64,000 nt of DNA from Acheta domesticus (GCA_031308135.1 JAHLJT010000631.1:174613282-174677281); one strand, 5' to 3'. Positions 48,600 to 61,032 are shown, counted from the first letter of the stretch. Notes: generated by a model from the letters alone, not told the origin. Numbers and translations: made by a program.

Positions 48600-49843
48600 C
48601 TAGTGGTGCGACAGAATGGCACAGACTTCCATGTATTAGTTTTCTACTTCCTTGGGTCTTCGCTAGCTATTCGGAATTGCCACATTCTCGTTCTTGCCAG
48701 CAACCATCTATCACCGCTAAAAGTACATTTTTTTGGACATTTTCTTAATTTTCCGGTTTCCTATTGGTAGAACAAAAATATTAATTTTATAACATTAAAT
48801 AACACAAAAACCTAGCCATAAATGGCAATTTTCTTTTAAACATTAAACGCCATTTCAGAGAAAATGGCGTTTTAGCGCTACTAAAAATGCGAAATTTGAA
48901 GCTCATTTTCACAGAAAATGTTTGAGGTTTGAAAATACTTTATTTAAAGTTTTTTGAAGCACTTACACTCACAAGTATAATAATGTTTACAAATTGCTGG
49001 TAATGTGCATATTAAAGATGTGAGAGGTCTTTCAAAAAAATTATGTAATTTTTGAAAAAACAAAAAAATAACTCAATATAAACTTTACGCTATACTAAAG
49101 AGTGTAATTAGCACTATCCGTTACAAAAGTTTCAAGAAAAAATTTGCAGCCATATAAAAGAAAATGGCGTTTGAGCGTTTCTGAAAATGCGAAATATTGA
49201 GCTACTTTTCACAGAAAACGGTTGTGTTTTCGAGAAACTCTACTGGACATTATTTAAAGCACATGTACTCGTAAATTTAATAATGTAAAAAAAATCGCCG
49301 CAAATGTAAATATTATCGACGTGAGAAACTTGTGAAAAAAATTACATTTTTGTAATTTTTGGAAAAACCAACCCATAGAACAATATGGCATTTATGTCAT
49401 CTAATCGAGTACATTTACCTCTATCCCTACCAAAAGTTTAAAGAAAAAATTTGGAGCCGTTTTTAAGAAAATCTTGGTTTTGTAATTTTTTAAATTGCAC
49501 ATATTGCACGCAATATTGTGCGAAAAATTCTAAAATTTTGAAAAATATTTACAGGAACTAAAGGAAAGAACTCACTATGAAGAACAAATTTTATTTGAAG
49601 AAAAAATTTCTTATCTTCAATTTTATAGCTGAGAAAGACGGCGAATAAAATTCAAACTTTCAAAATTTTCGAAAATTCAGAGTTATTCGCGAAAATCGGA
49701 CCAATGCCATGTTAATAAGTGTATTTTACTCTATTCATACAAGTAATTTAAAGAAAAAATTTGCGCCGTTTTTGAGAAAAAGTTGAAAATATCCGGAGGG
49801 CTTCATTTTTTGGGTTACTTTATAGTACCCCCAAATTTTGAAG
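48600..49843 (-). mobile_element. HINE/DINE-1-like element, copy D, 5'-truncated
   Basis: CTAG at 48600-48603 followed (minus strand) by TT, then the HINE body. Homology stops at GTACCCCCAAATTTTGAAG, so the 5' end with the GTCY tract is missing. Confidence 0.65.
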
Positions 49844-51290
49844 TAGGTGCCAACCCCAACTTAAATACCCCACGTAATGGAAGTATTGCAGTTTGTGCTA
49901 ACTACTCGTCTAGAGGCAAAACAATTGCATTGAGAGCTTACGGGAGCGAAGTCGATCCCTCATTTCTTATTTAAAAGCTATTACATTGCGTTTCCAACGC
50001 GCGATTTGTTTCCGAGGGGAACTTACATTGTATTTTGTGGGAGGCATTATCATCAGTGTCGTGTAATACGAGAAACAACTCTCCACTTACGCAGAAAATG
50101 TGGGTCTTAACAAGTGGGTAAAATTCTTCTAAAAGAAAAAAATACTGGAAAAGAAATAAAACTTCCTGACAGCAGCGTCATAGCGAAAGTAGCGAAAATT
50201 GGGAGGGGTAAGCAAATAATGTCACAATATTATTGAATGCTTATTGCATGTAATAAGTATTAGACCATGATAACATGTTTTTTGCCATAGTTATTTTTCC
50301 TTATTATGTTACAGAGACATCATACAACGCTGGCTATTTTTTCATAACAAATGAAAAGAAAAGGAATTACAAAAATCTGTTACCATGTCACGTCAGAAAT
50401 GTGGAAAAATTCAATGGAAGAAGGTATGCAGAATTGTTGATTCTGCAGAAACGTAACCTTAAACACTTGGCACCTTGTAAACGTCGGAATTATTTGTTTT
50501 GAAGAAATCATGTATGTGTTAATAATGTCGAAAAACAATTGCCGAAGGAGTGCATAATTTCGACATAGAAATTCATCATTTTCGGCATACTAAGCGTTAG
50601 AAATGTCTATTTTGGCAATAAAGCTCGGACGTTGAGCACAAATAGTAATTAATAAACGTAATGGCATGTCAAAATGACTAATATTTTAGATTTTAGAAAA
50701 TTTTATGAAACAACAATAGAAGATGCAAGAATGGAATTCGCCGGCATTTGTAAAAACAGTAGACAACACGAATTTAGGTGGTAAATCGACGCTGATTTTG
50801 TATCATTTTTGAATCAGAGCTCGTGGAGGCAAGACGCCGAATTTAAGTTAGGCTGTGTTTTGTGTACAAACCGGACTTCGAATATTTTTCATCGAACAGC
50901 GCAGTGCTAGTGGACATAGAATTTTGAACGAAACGTGAACGATTTGGGACAGTACATTCACAGCTAGTCGACGCGGCATTGACAAATATGTTTTAACGTG
51001 AACGTGAAAAAAAACTGCAATTATTTCTGTGATACACGGTTGAAAGTTTTATCGAACGAATTGTTATTTCATTTTTACATAGTTTTTTTTCCTGTTTTTT
51101 TTGTTGTTTTTTTTCTTGCTTGGCAAGTTTGCAAGATATTTTCTTTTATTGTGATTATTACATTTTCAGAAGCATTTTATATTATACGGAAAGGCTAATC
51201 TCTTCCAGTCTGCTTAAGGAGGGTCAAAAAATTCGCTGGGTAATTTCCTCTTCAATCGTTTACGATGAGGGTTCTGTTTGCCAAGTTTGA
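49844..51290. other. Unidentified stretch with short ORFs
   Basis: Includes an ORF at 50275-50502 (+), part of which follows a possible splice acceptor (TTATGTTACAG); it has no motif I recognise. The segment 50640-51290 may be the 5' leader of the gag-like ORF that follows. Confidence 0.35.
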
Positions 51291-51716
51291 AATGGGAAGC
51301 GCGACGCTGTGGCCAGCAAAAGGGAGGGGGTTGAGGCATTCAAAGCCGAGACCCTGGCGCGATTTACGAAGGCTGAGGGCAAGACCCGCATTTTAGAGGA
51401 AAGAATGGAAACTCGCTTCGCCGTTCAGGACGTAACAAACCATCAACTAGGCGCCGACGTGGGTGAAGTCAAATCGTCGGTTTCAACATTGCATCAGGCC
51501 GTGCAACAGCAGCGCGAGCAGCTAGACAGCATTAGTCATGATGTTCGAGGCGTGGAGGAGACGTCGCAACGTCAGGACGTTCGTATAGAGAAGATCGAGA
51601 GCTCGGTCAGCAGAATTACTACAAGTATTAGGTCGACCGTACTGACTGAAAATGACCAATTGAAAGTACATGAAACCGGGAAATTTAGAGAAGAGGACGA
51701 GGCCTATGCATGCTAG
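51291..51716 (+). pseudogene. Coiled-coil, gag-like ORF, copy 1
   Basis: Open from 51291 to a TAG at 51714, with the first ATG at 51405. The sequence is rich in E, R, Q, S and V with heptad-like spacing (VGEVKSSVSTLHQAVQQQRE, RQDVRIEKIESSVSRITTSI), i.e. a long coiled coil. This resembles the N-terminal part of gag proteins of insect Ty3/Gypsy elements, but no zinc knuckle, protease or RT follows. It ends by running straight into repeat Q. Confidence 0.4.
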
Positions 51717-52629
51717 AAATTTTTCCTCAGCCGTTATACTGATTAAGAGAACGTGTTACAAGTAATTTATAGAGTCAGTCAAATTGCTAAATGCTTACAT
51801 TTAATGATAATTTTTAGAAAACCCAATTTAGTATTAATTAAATATTTTATATAATTTGTTTTATATATGGTAATGTTATAAAGGTAGCATATTTATTTCT
51901 TTGTTTTCCCTGGTGTTCTCCAATCGCTTAAGATAAATGCAAGAATGAAATGTATATTTGTAAGCCGAGGGGCAATTAGGCACCAAAAGCCGAGACCCTG
52001 GCGCGATTTACGAAGGCTGAGGGCAAGACCCGCATTTTAGAGGAAAGAATGGAAACTCGCTTCGCCGTTCAGGACGTAACAAACCATCAACTAGGCGCCG
52101 ACGTGGGTGAAGTCAAATCGTCGGTTTCAACATTGCATCAGGCCGTGCAACAGCAGCGCGAGCAGCTAGACAGCATTAGTCATGATGTTCGAGGCGTGGA
52201 GGAGACGTCGCAACGTCAGGACGTTCGTATAGAGAAGATCGAGAGCTCGGTCAGCAGAATTACTACAAGTATTAGGTCGACCGTACTGACTGAAAATGAC
52301 CAATTGAAAGTACATGAAACCGGGAAATTTAGAGAAGAGGACGAGGCCTATGCATGCTAGAAATTTTTCCTCAGCCGTTATACTGATTAAGAGAACGTGT
52401 TACAAGTAATTTATAGAGTCAGTCAAATTGCTAAATGCTTACATTTAATGATAATTTTTAGAAAACCCAATTTAGTATTAATTAAATATTTTATATAATT
52501 TGTTTTATATATGGTAATGTTATAAAGGTAGCATATTTATTTCTTTGTTTTCCCTGGTGTTCTCCAATCGCTTAAGATAAATGCAAGAATGAAATGTATA
52601 TTTGTAAGCCGAGGGGCAATTAGGCACCA
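51342..52629 (+). repeat. 644-bp direct tandem duplication
   Basis: 51342-51985 and 51986-52629 appear identical base for base by eye, covering most of the coiled-coil ORF and the first 280 bp of repeat Q. The junction is ...GGCACCAAAAGCCGAG. An exact copy this long means a very recent event or an assembly artefact. Confidence 0.85.
51986..52360 (+). pseudogene. Coiled-coil, gag-like ORF, copy 2 (5'-truncated)
   Basis: The same protein sequence as copy 1 from METRFAVQDV onward (ATG at 52049), produced by the tandem duplication. It lacks the upstream leader, so it is probably not expressed independently. Confidence 0.4.
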
Positions 52630-53138
52630 AAATTCTTTTAAAAATTCAATGATAAAAGTGAAGATAATTGCTGTGGACCATTGTTCAATGCCCTTGCAGT
52701 TTGTTATTAAAATCTAACCCACCTATGGTGCATAAGTTATTCATTTACTAAACCTTTAAGTTAAATGAATTCAGATATCCGATTCATTCAATTTTCACTA
52801 AATTTCAAACATTTGTCATTTCTGTACAATGAATACGTTCTTCTTTTGATACGTTCTCTTTGACCGCAGTCAGGAGTTAATGTAATGTGTATAAAATCAT
52901 TATGATACAGATATTTCGAGTCAGTGAAGTATAATTTCATTTCGTTACATTGCATATTGCTTCAAAATTAAAGCTATTTTGAGCCTTGCATTTAATTTCA
53001 TTTTTATTCCATAAATCCTCTGATTATGGCATTTATATTGGTTTCTATTATAAGTGAGATTCTACTATTTCATATGTTCTTCAGTTTCAACAAGATTATA
53101 AAAATTGTGAAGATTTTATTTCCATATGAAAATTATAA
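52347..53138 (+). repeat. Dispersed repeat Q, copy 2
   Basis: Long homology to 23885-24672, starting at the same TGCATGCTAG and ending at GAAAATTATAAAT. Small indels separate the two. Confidence 0.7.
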
Positions 53139-53879
53139 ATCGTCTCCTGTATTATTTCAGTAGTATACCTTTGGGTTCCGGCTCTCACACGCAAACAATC
53201 GTTATAAATGAGGGCTCTAAAGAAAGAGAATTTCACGGAGACTTGACGAATTCCACTTTGACTTTAAAAATATGGATAATTTCTTAAAAAAACGCATCGA
53301 AATATTCATGTAAAATGCAATCCGCATCACATATTGATTTATATCGGCAAATAACTCGTAAACAAAGCGTTTTAGAGCCTTAAAAAGTAAAATTAGAAAC
53401 GTTTTTCACACTATAATCTACAAGTTTCAATATTCCGCGATCCATTCAATTAACGTTTCGGTTCCACGCTTCAATGCTATCAAGGCCAACTCAATATTTC
53501 AGCCCTTCCTGCTGGTAGCAATGTTTGTGGCGACACGCTTAGAAGGCTTAGATTCGACAATCTTTATTTACGCTTTCAGTTAACACCGTAGTTTGTGCAG
53601 TCTGACGAGGTTTATTTGCATAATCATTAATTCAAGATTTGCTCTCCAGCAACAACTGGAAGTACTATTATAGTTGCTTGATACCTATGAAGATTGTTTC
53701 TTTGCGTGTAGTGAAACAAATCAATTAAAGTTTTACCGGTGTCTGTAAGTGCTGTGTACCTAATTGAGGAGGGATGTATGTGCACAGAGAAGAGTGAAGA
53801 CTGTGTTTTACCTGTACTAGTATTTTCGATATCATTCGATGAAATTTTAAAGTCAGTGGGTTCAGACACATAGCTTTCT
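53139..53879. other. Unidentified stretch
   Basis: A minus-strand ORF at 53627-53869 (80 codons, starting MSEPTDFKISS) is the longest here. It has no recognisable domain and could be a lone exon or chance. Confidence 0.3.
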
Positions 53880-54232
53880 CAAAAGTAAAAAGCTTTTCTA
53901 ATATTTTTGTGACTCACGAGAAGCTAAAAGCTAGCTGTCAAAGAATATTAAATAATTACTACAAATGTTGTCTTTAAGAAAGGGCTGTGAATTGTTCCAA
54001 GAAAACTCTCGATGATACTGAATAAATATTTATTGAAAATTTATTTTAAACATCAACTGCATTGTTTTTATTTTATTTGATATTGTGTTAGTACATTGCA
54101 ACTTACCTTTATATATTTTTAAACAAATAAACACGTTTCGGTAACTACTTCCCCTGTTAAAATAGAAATATAAGGATAGGGATCTAACATAGGGTCTAAC
54201 ATGTGAGAGTTCTCGCACGGGTACGCGGAAGT
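53880..54232 (+). repeat. Dispersed repeat R, copy 2
   Basis: About 75 percent similar by eye to 60655-61022 in the same orientation, ending GAGAGTTCTCGCACGGGTACGC. Confidence 0.6.
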
Positions 54233-55732
54233 AGTAGGGGAAAACTATGTATGGCACAACACAAAGAACGGTTGAACCAGGGTTTAGGGTGGCACGGTTC
54301 ATTTGGTTCCTTTTGTGAATCACTTACTCTCGTGAATCGCCCGCCACGGTTCACTTCAGAGGTGGCGATAAATAATAAGTGAATTATCTTCGGGTTGATT
54401 AGTTTTGATGGGTCAAAGCATAAATATACACGAAATGACCAATTTCATATTTTACGAAAAATTTCTTCTTCATCACGACACTTTTAAAACAACTTCACTT
54501 CACATTGAAAATTACACTTCACTACACTTGTTTTTGTTGAATTAAACTTGTTCCTAAGCTGATTTCATTGCTGTTTGAACTCAAATATTAGTACAGAAAT
54601 GTTTTTAGATTTTAAAAAGCCTTCTCGTAATGTCACTTTCAGTTGTTCCCATAACAACAAAATTATTTACTGGCACTATTGAATGCGATTAGTAACTATT
54701 CGCACGCAAAGTTATTTTCTTCGTGGAATTGTGTGTTTTATAGCATTTCAAGACCTCTTTGAATAGATTTTGTACGTCTACCGTGATGGAAGGAGTGAAC
54801 GTAGGATTTTTTTTTATTAATTGCGCCGAGCGGGAAGTTTAAATGCTATTCAGTGGTGTCAGAAAGTGGGATTGCTTGCGTCTGGACGTGTGTGTCACGT
54901 ATGTACAGGAGAAAAGTGGTATTTCGTGTTTTTTCGTATTTCAAGACATCTTTTAATAGATTTTGTGTGTCTACCGTGATGGAAGATGTAAATGCAGGAT
55001 TTATTTATGATTAACATATTATGTAGTATTTGCTTTAAAAAGTAGACGAGTTTGTTTTTAGTATTAAAGTGGAGGATTTGAGAGGTGATAGTATCCCAAT
55101 AATAAACGTGTAAGTAGTATGTGTTTGTGAAATAGAATTGGGTTGAACCAGGGTTTAGGGTGGCACAGTTCCTTTGGTTCACTGATCCGGTTCACTACAG
55201 AGGAATCGATTCAATGAACCGAATCCTTGTTTACTATTCGCGTTCAATATGGTAACGTAATAAATGTACTCTTTACTACTTAAACTTAAATTCTTTACTA
55301 CTTAATCCACACATTTTTTGTAATTAAAAAGAGCCACTCGTCTATTTAGTTAACTAAATGCTACTTATTAAATTTTTAAATGCTCTATAAGCCACAGAAT
55401 ATAAATGGCAAAAGTATAACTCACGTATTCGTTGGAATTATTTTAATTTTTTTAATTAAATCTTGTAAAAGACATAACAATTCAATTTTAACAAACATGC
55501 GAACAAATAACAATAACAAATTGAGAACATCTTGTAATATCTGGAACAAAAAATGTAATTTTAAAATTTTACAAATAAATAGTAACAACTCACTTATTAA
55601 TGCGATTTAAAATTAATTAATGGGTGTTAAATAACAATAAAAAACTGAAGAAAACTATGATGTTAACGCAATAAATATAATTATTTAAAATAAATTCTAT
55701 TTCACAAACTCATATTACTTAAACTTTTGTTA

Positions 55733-55905
55733 TTGGGGGACCAAACCCCCCATTTTAACTCTTCAAAACGTGTCAAGACAGTAAATTTCGTTGTGTTAAC
55801 ACCATATATAGAAATATTTAAAATAAATTCTATTTTACAAACACATGCTACTTTTAACCTTTTGTTATTGGGGGACTATCGCCCCCCAAACCCCCCATTT
55901 TAATA
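55733..55905. repeat. G-run/C-run hairpin motifs, left pair
   Basis: TTATTGGGGGAC..CCCCC-type motifs occur twice (about 55733-55765 and 55866-55905), each with GGGGG, a short spacer (CTATCG in the second), CCCCCC, then AAACCCCCC. Inverted counterparts lie at 59088-59122 and 59198-59232. Confidence 0.7.
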
Positions 55906-56376
55906 CTAATTAACCAACTCGTCTGTTTTTTAAACCAATTCTACTTAATATGTTAAAGAAAGCAATATTTTAAAAGAAAAAAATCCACTCACGTATTCGT
56001 TGAAATTATACAATTTTAATTGCATTACCATTACCATAGTAATACTGAAAATTAGTTTAGTGTCTCTGCACGAATTACACCCTTATAACACGAAAAAATG
56101 TCAAGCTTGTTTCTGAAAAATACGTACTTTTTACGAAGTGAAGATTAAAAAATTAATAAGAAATAAAAAAATAACTTGTTAAGCTAATAAAATAAATATT
56201 TAAAATCAATTCTATTTCACAAATACATGCTACTTACATGTTTATTATCACCTTTCAAATCCTCCATTTTAATACTAAAAAAACAACTCATCTATTTTTA
56301 AAGCAAATACTACATAATATGTTAAAGAAATCTTAAATAAATCCTGCATTTACACCTTCCATCACGGTAGACACAC

Positions 56377-58212
56377 TGTCACCGCCTTCCTTTTTGTCTC
56401 CCTCCCAATGTCGGGTGATGGCACGATAGGTGAGGCAGTTACCAACCACCTTGCGCCTGGTCCAACAATTGGGGTAAAATTACCTCGCGTATGGGAGGAG
56501 ACGGGTGACTCGAGTAATTTTCCCTTGTTACTCGTTGTTGTAACTCCAATAAAGTTAAGCCACAACGCACTCATATAAGAAAATCCTAGCAGACATTCTT
56601 TCCAAGGGAAAGGGTTCAAGATTTAGTACACTGGGATAGATTAAGAACACTTTTGTCGTACGTTTTACGAAAATAACAACAAACCATATATTCTGTACTG
56701 AAAATTAGTACATCAACATGACATGAATTGATTATAAATGTCCTGTTTGAATCTGGTATCCAAAAAGAAAAAAAACCCAAAAAAATTATTACAAATTGTA
56801 ATCAAAATCTAATTTGCAAATAAACCCTTGAAATCTTCCAATTAGATTCAATGAATGGGTTCAAGAATCTGAATTCTAATAATATATAACTAATACATGA
56901 ATATCCCTACACACATTTCCTGAAATACACATAGAATCACACTCACTCAAAAATGTTGTACCTGAAATTACCATTTATGTATAATACAAATCAACAATAT
57001 CAATACCATGTTTTATCAAAAAAAAAATCAATCTTCTACTTGTTCTAACAAATACACTTGATTCAATTAGAATGCATAACTGTAATCGTTATTACAATGT
57101 CTAATCTTACCAACATCAAGCTAAGTTAAATTAATCTACTTTTATGAGATCTCAGATTTCAAGAAACAAAATGTTAAGTTAAATGCTACTCAGTTAAACT
57201 TTGCATTCAACATAATATGTCAATTGATAAAATAATTGTCTATCTTTGCTCCTGAATTCATTTTCCAGTAACACTGTTTAAATATCTGCGTCCAGTAACG
57301 AAACTGTAATTCGATTTGGCACACGGATATGTATTCAAAACTCATGAATAAAGTTAAGCAATATTACAGTTAACTATCTTGTGAAATATGATACTAAAAC
57401 TGTTCTACACCTGGCCCTCGTTTCTGCCATTAACTTGAAAAGGTTTTGCCGAACTCACGATGTTTCCCGCGACGTGCGAAGCCTTGAAGTTGTTCAGGGT
57501 CGTCCGGAAAGGAGCTCAGACACGAGAAATCCCGTTGACTGCACCGTTCTGCTGGGGCTCGCGTCGTGGCGTCGGCGTTGCAGTAACGTCCAATGATCGA
57601 ATTTTATTCGAGCTGGTTCAAGTATTCTTTTCTAAAAAGCTGCAATAAATCACACATTGCTTGTAACACTTCTATTTCAGCTAGCTACTCGTTACTTTTC
57701 CTTTCGTTTCAAATCATGTAATCATTCTTGTTAAGTATTCTTCTTTTTTTTTTTTTAAATGATTCACGTTTCATATATTTTATTTATTCCCTCTCATGAA
57801 TAAATTATCATAATAGTAAGATGAGTTACCTTTTCTACAAGCTTGCGTACTGTCGAAATCTTGAACTGGCGATGTCCGTTGATCCAAAAGTTCGTTCAGA
57901 GTGGTTCAGAATACCTTCTCGTTCGCTGACTTTCATTAAAATGGCCGAGTTGGACTCTTCTTGTTCTAAAATCTCCAATATTCATTTGCTTTAATCCTAT
58001 TGGTTGTTCGTGTCGTTCCGGTGGACGATTTCATTATCACGTTTCTAATACTGGTGATAAGCGCTCCTGTTAGCTCATTTTAAAACTATGTACGTCGCCT
58101 GGCGTTCTCTCTCGGTTAGTGTTGTAACTACTAAGTCTCAAAATAACAGAACGCGTTTACGAAGAAAAAAAAAACTGATATTTTCTAGCCGTAAACGGCT
58201 TTAGCGGTTACA
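56377..58212. mobile_element. Probable solo LTR (1836 bp) inside the inner transposon
   Basis: It begins TGTCACCGCC and ends AGCGGTTACA (TGT/ACA ends), with a 4-bp duplication ACAC at 56373-56376 and 58213-58216. The outer transposon copy supplies the empty site (GTAGACACAC(A)AAATC in reverse complement). No gag or pol is seen, so it is a solo LTR or another non-coding insert. The short ORFs at 56362-56619 and 57381-57648 are probably by-products. Confidence 0.65.
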
Positions 58213-59087
58213 ACACATAATCTATTAAAAGATGTCTTGAAATACGAAAAAACACGACCACACATGCTTCGCGTAATTGAATTGCATTCAAAAGTAAATA
58301 ATTTTGTTGTTATAGAAACAACTGAATATGATATTACGAGAAGGCTTTTTTAAAATCTAAAATCATTTCTATACTAATATTTGAGTTCAAGCAGCAAGCA
58401 AAGCAGCATAGAAACAAGTTTGATTTTTCAAGAAAAGTGTTGTGAAGAGTAATTTTCAATGTGAAGTGATATTTGAATAGTGTCGTGATGACGAAGAAAT
58501 TGTTCGTAAATTTGAAATGTATATCTTCATATGGCTTTGACGCATGGTCATTTCGTGTATATTTATGCTTTGACCCGTCAAAGCTAGTCAATGCCAACAT
58601 AATTTTTTGCCCTGAAAAGCTCTGAAGCGAACCGTAAGTGAACCGTGGTGGGTGATTCACGAGAGTAAATGAATCACAAAAGGAACCACAGGAACCGTGC
58701 CACCCTAAACCCTGGTTCAACCTAGAATTGATTTTAAATATTTGTATTTATTTAATTAGCTTAACAACTTATTTTTTATTATTAATTTTTTAAGCTTCAG
58801 TTCGTAAAAAGTAGGTATTTTTTTTCCCAGAAACAAGCTTGACGTTTTTTCGTGTTATGAGGGTGTAATTCGTGTCGAGACACTACACTAATTTTCAGTA
58901 TTACTATCGTAGTGGTAATACTACGTATTAAAACTCGTACGTATTAATACTACGTATTTATACTCGTATTAAAATTGTATAATTTCAACGACTGTGTGAG
59001 TGAATTTTTTCTTTTAAAATTCCATTTTCTTTAACATATTAAGTAGAATTGGTTAAAAAAAACAGACGAGTTGGTTTATTCGTATTA

Positions 59088-59232
59088 AACTGGGGGGTTT
59101 GGGGGGCGATAGCCCCCCAATAAAAAAGGTTAAAAGTAGCATGTGTTGTGAAATATAATTTATTTTAAATATTTCCATTTACGGTGCTTTTAGTGTTAAA
59201 ATGGGGGGTTTGGGGGGCGATAGACCCCCAAT
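59088..59232. repeat. G-run/C-run hairpin motifs, right pair
   Basis: TGGGGGGTTTGGGGGGCGAT with AGCCCCCCAATA, and a second copy with one changed base. Two runs of six G on one strand could also join G-quadruplex structures. Confidence 0.7.
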
Positions 59233-60037
59233 AACAAAAGTTTAAGTAGTATGAGTTTTGAAATGGAATTTATTTTAAATATTTTGTGAATTTATTTTTA
59301 CAGCAATTATGATGTTTTTCAACTTTTCAAATTTAATTTTTCTGTTTATATTTTCTGAGTTGCTGTTTATATTAATTTTTTTCATCGTTCAATTGCATTC
59401 AAAAGTGAGTTATTAGTATTTACTTCCTATTGGTTTTTATAAATTTTAGTTTGTGTTCTTTTTAAAAGTATGTTTTTCTGTTATAGAAATTACGCTGTTT
59501 CAGCAAATTTTTCTTGGTTTTTGTTCGTTTTTCTTCAATTTCCTTCGTTATTTATCTTTCATTGTATTTAATAGTGAGTTATTAATATTATTTGATATTG
59601 GTTTTATTTTATATTGTATTATTTTTAAAAATACTTTTTTTTGTTTCAGGTTCATAAAATTCTACCTTTATATTATTATTATTATTAATGTTGTTTTTAA
59701 ACTTTTGTTTCATAACTTCGTGTTCCAACAAATACGTGAGTTATACTTTTCTCATTTATATTCTGTGGCTTATAGAGCAATGTAATAAGTAGCATTTGCT
59801 TAACTAAATAGACGAGTGGCATAAGTAACACAAAATGAGTGGCTTAAGTAGTAAAGAATGTTCAAGTAGCACGCGCTTCTTAAATAGAATGTGTTTTCAA
59901 AGACATTTATTACGTTACCATGTTCAACGCGAATAGTAAACAAGGATTCGGTTCACTGGGTCGATTCCTCCCTAGAGAACCGGATCAGTGAACGAAAGGA
60001 ACCGTGCCACCCTAAACCCTGGTTCAACCCAAAGAAC

Positions 60038-60654
60038 AAAACTTTTAAATTAGCTAAAGTAATATAGCTTGAAATAAATGAAAAACAAAAATCAAATCGT
60101 GCTGGCCTACAATATTACGTGAATTAATTAAAAAAGCAAGTAAATTAAAAATTATAGAAATAATAGGACAAGTCACTCGACAACTGCGAACATTCGCAGT
60201 CCAAAGGCACGATTTAAATGTTGGTTGGGTCTGGAAGTATGTACATCAACGCCCAGCTGCGAACTCATATTGTAAATAATACACCGTTTGATATTAAACT
60301 CAAGGTGTCGGTTCGTTAAGATATTCAGTATGCAAACATCGTTTGAGTAACATTCCCATGTACCCAAGTGAAGTCTAAGCCTACTAAATTGTTTCCAATG
60401 GTAACAATTTGTATTTATTACTCAAAGGTGAAAATATTAGCTTATTTTTGGCTCGGAATTACTTTTCTTGAGGTACGTAAGAACGCTGAAAATAATCCAA
60501 TACTTTTTAATACACAAATAATTTTTCAATTTTCGCACCCCAGCAAGCTGGCACCCTGAACTCTCCAAAATCCCCTCTGTTCCTCATAACAAATCAAGGA
60601 AATTCAAATAATATTGCAAAGAATAGGGCTGAACTTCCTCTATCGGTAATTACG
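60038..60654. other. Spacer, nothing recognised
   Basis: AT-rich; the ORF at 60368-60559 shows no motif. Confidence 0.35.
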
Positions 60655-61022
60655 CACCACTTTACTTTGCTTTACTTTGCTTTTCTGGAGAGTAAAAACC
60701 TTTTCTATTATGTTTGTGACTATCAAGGAAAGCGAAAAGCTAACTCTCAAGAAGAAGTGAATAATTTGTTTAAAGTTGTTTTTAATGAATTGTTCCGAGA
60801 ACATCTCTTTATAATGCTGAATAAACTTTTATTGAAAATTTGTTTCCAATATCAATTGTATTGTTATTTTTGTTTGATATTCTGCAAGTACATTAGAAGA
60901 TACACTTATACATTAAAAAATAAACATTTTTCATTAACAACTTCCTTTTTAATTGAAAGGATAGACAAATGGATAGGGAAAGGGTGGGGTTTAACATGCG
61001 AGAGTTCTCGCACGGGTACGCT
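60655..61022 (+). repeat. Dispersed repeat R, copy 3, with Helitron-like 3' end
   Basis: It ends GCGAGAGTTCTCGC (6-bp perfect stem), nine bases, then CTAG followed by TT. A short hairpin about 10 nt before a CTAG end is the Helitron 3' signature. The other two copies have lost the CTAG. The 5' end was not defined. Confidence 0.5.
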
Positions 61023-61032
61023 AGTTAAATTA

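Larger units (their letters stand above)
55141..58722 (-). mobile_element. Same DNA transposon, inner copy in reverse orientation
   Basis: Flanked by the 8-bp direct repeat TAGAATTG (55133-55140 and 58723-58730). Its left end is the b-end and its right end the a-end of the outer copy, so it lies inverted within it. This gives about 0.5-1 kb of inverted repeats on each side. It is split by a solo LTR at 56377-58212; without this it is about 1.74 kb. Confidence 0.8.
54270..60029 (+). mobile_element. DNA transposon with 8-bp TSD, outer copy (interrupted)
   Basis: Both ends carry GGTTGAACCAGGGTTTAGGG and continue GTGGCACGGTTC. They are flanked by the 8-bp direct repeat CAAAGAAC (54262-54269 and 60030-60037). 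The two ends differ beyond about 35 bp, giving an a-end (left) and a b-end (right). At 55140 it is split by a second copy of the same element (55141-58722); its own sequence is therefore 54270-55140 plus 58731-60029, about 2.17 kb. No transposase ORF is recognisable. An 8-bp duplication fits hAT, while GG-starting ends also suit Merlin or Mutator-like families; the superfamily is left open. Confidence 0.8.

Noticed and set aside
54270..54300. TTTAGGG in the transposon ends as telomeric sequence
   Set aside because: It occurs once per end as part of the inverted repeat, not in tandem.
56362..56619. 85-codon minus-strand ORF as a gene
   Set aside because: It spans the boundary of the solo LTR and the transposon, so it is a by-product of the insertion.
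54270..60029. A single foldback element with kilobase-long terminal inverted repeats
   Set aside because: The order of the arms (a, b, a-inverse, b-inverse) is not that of one foldback, and two distinct 8-bp duplications show two nested copies.
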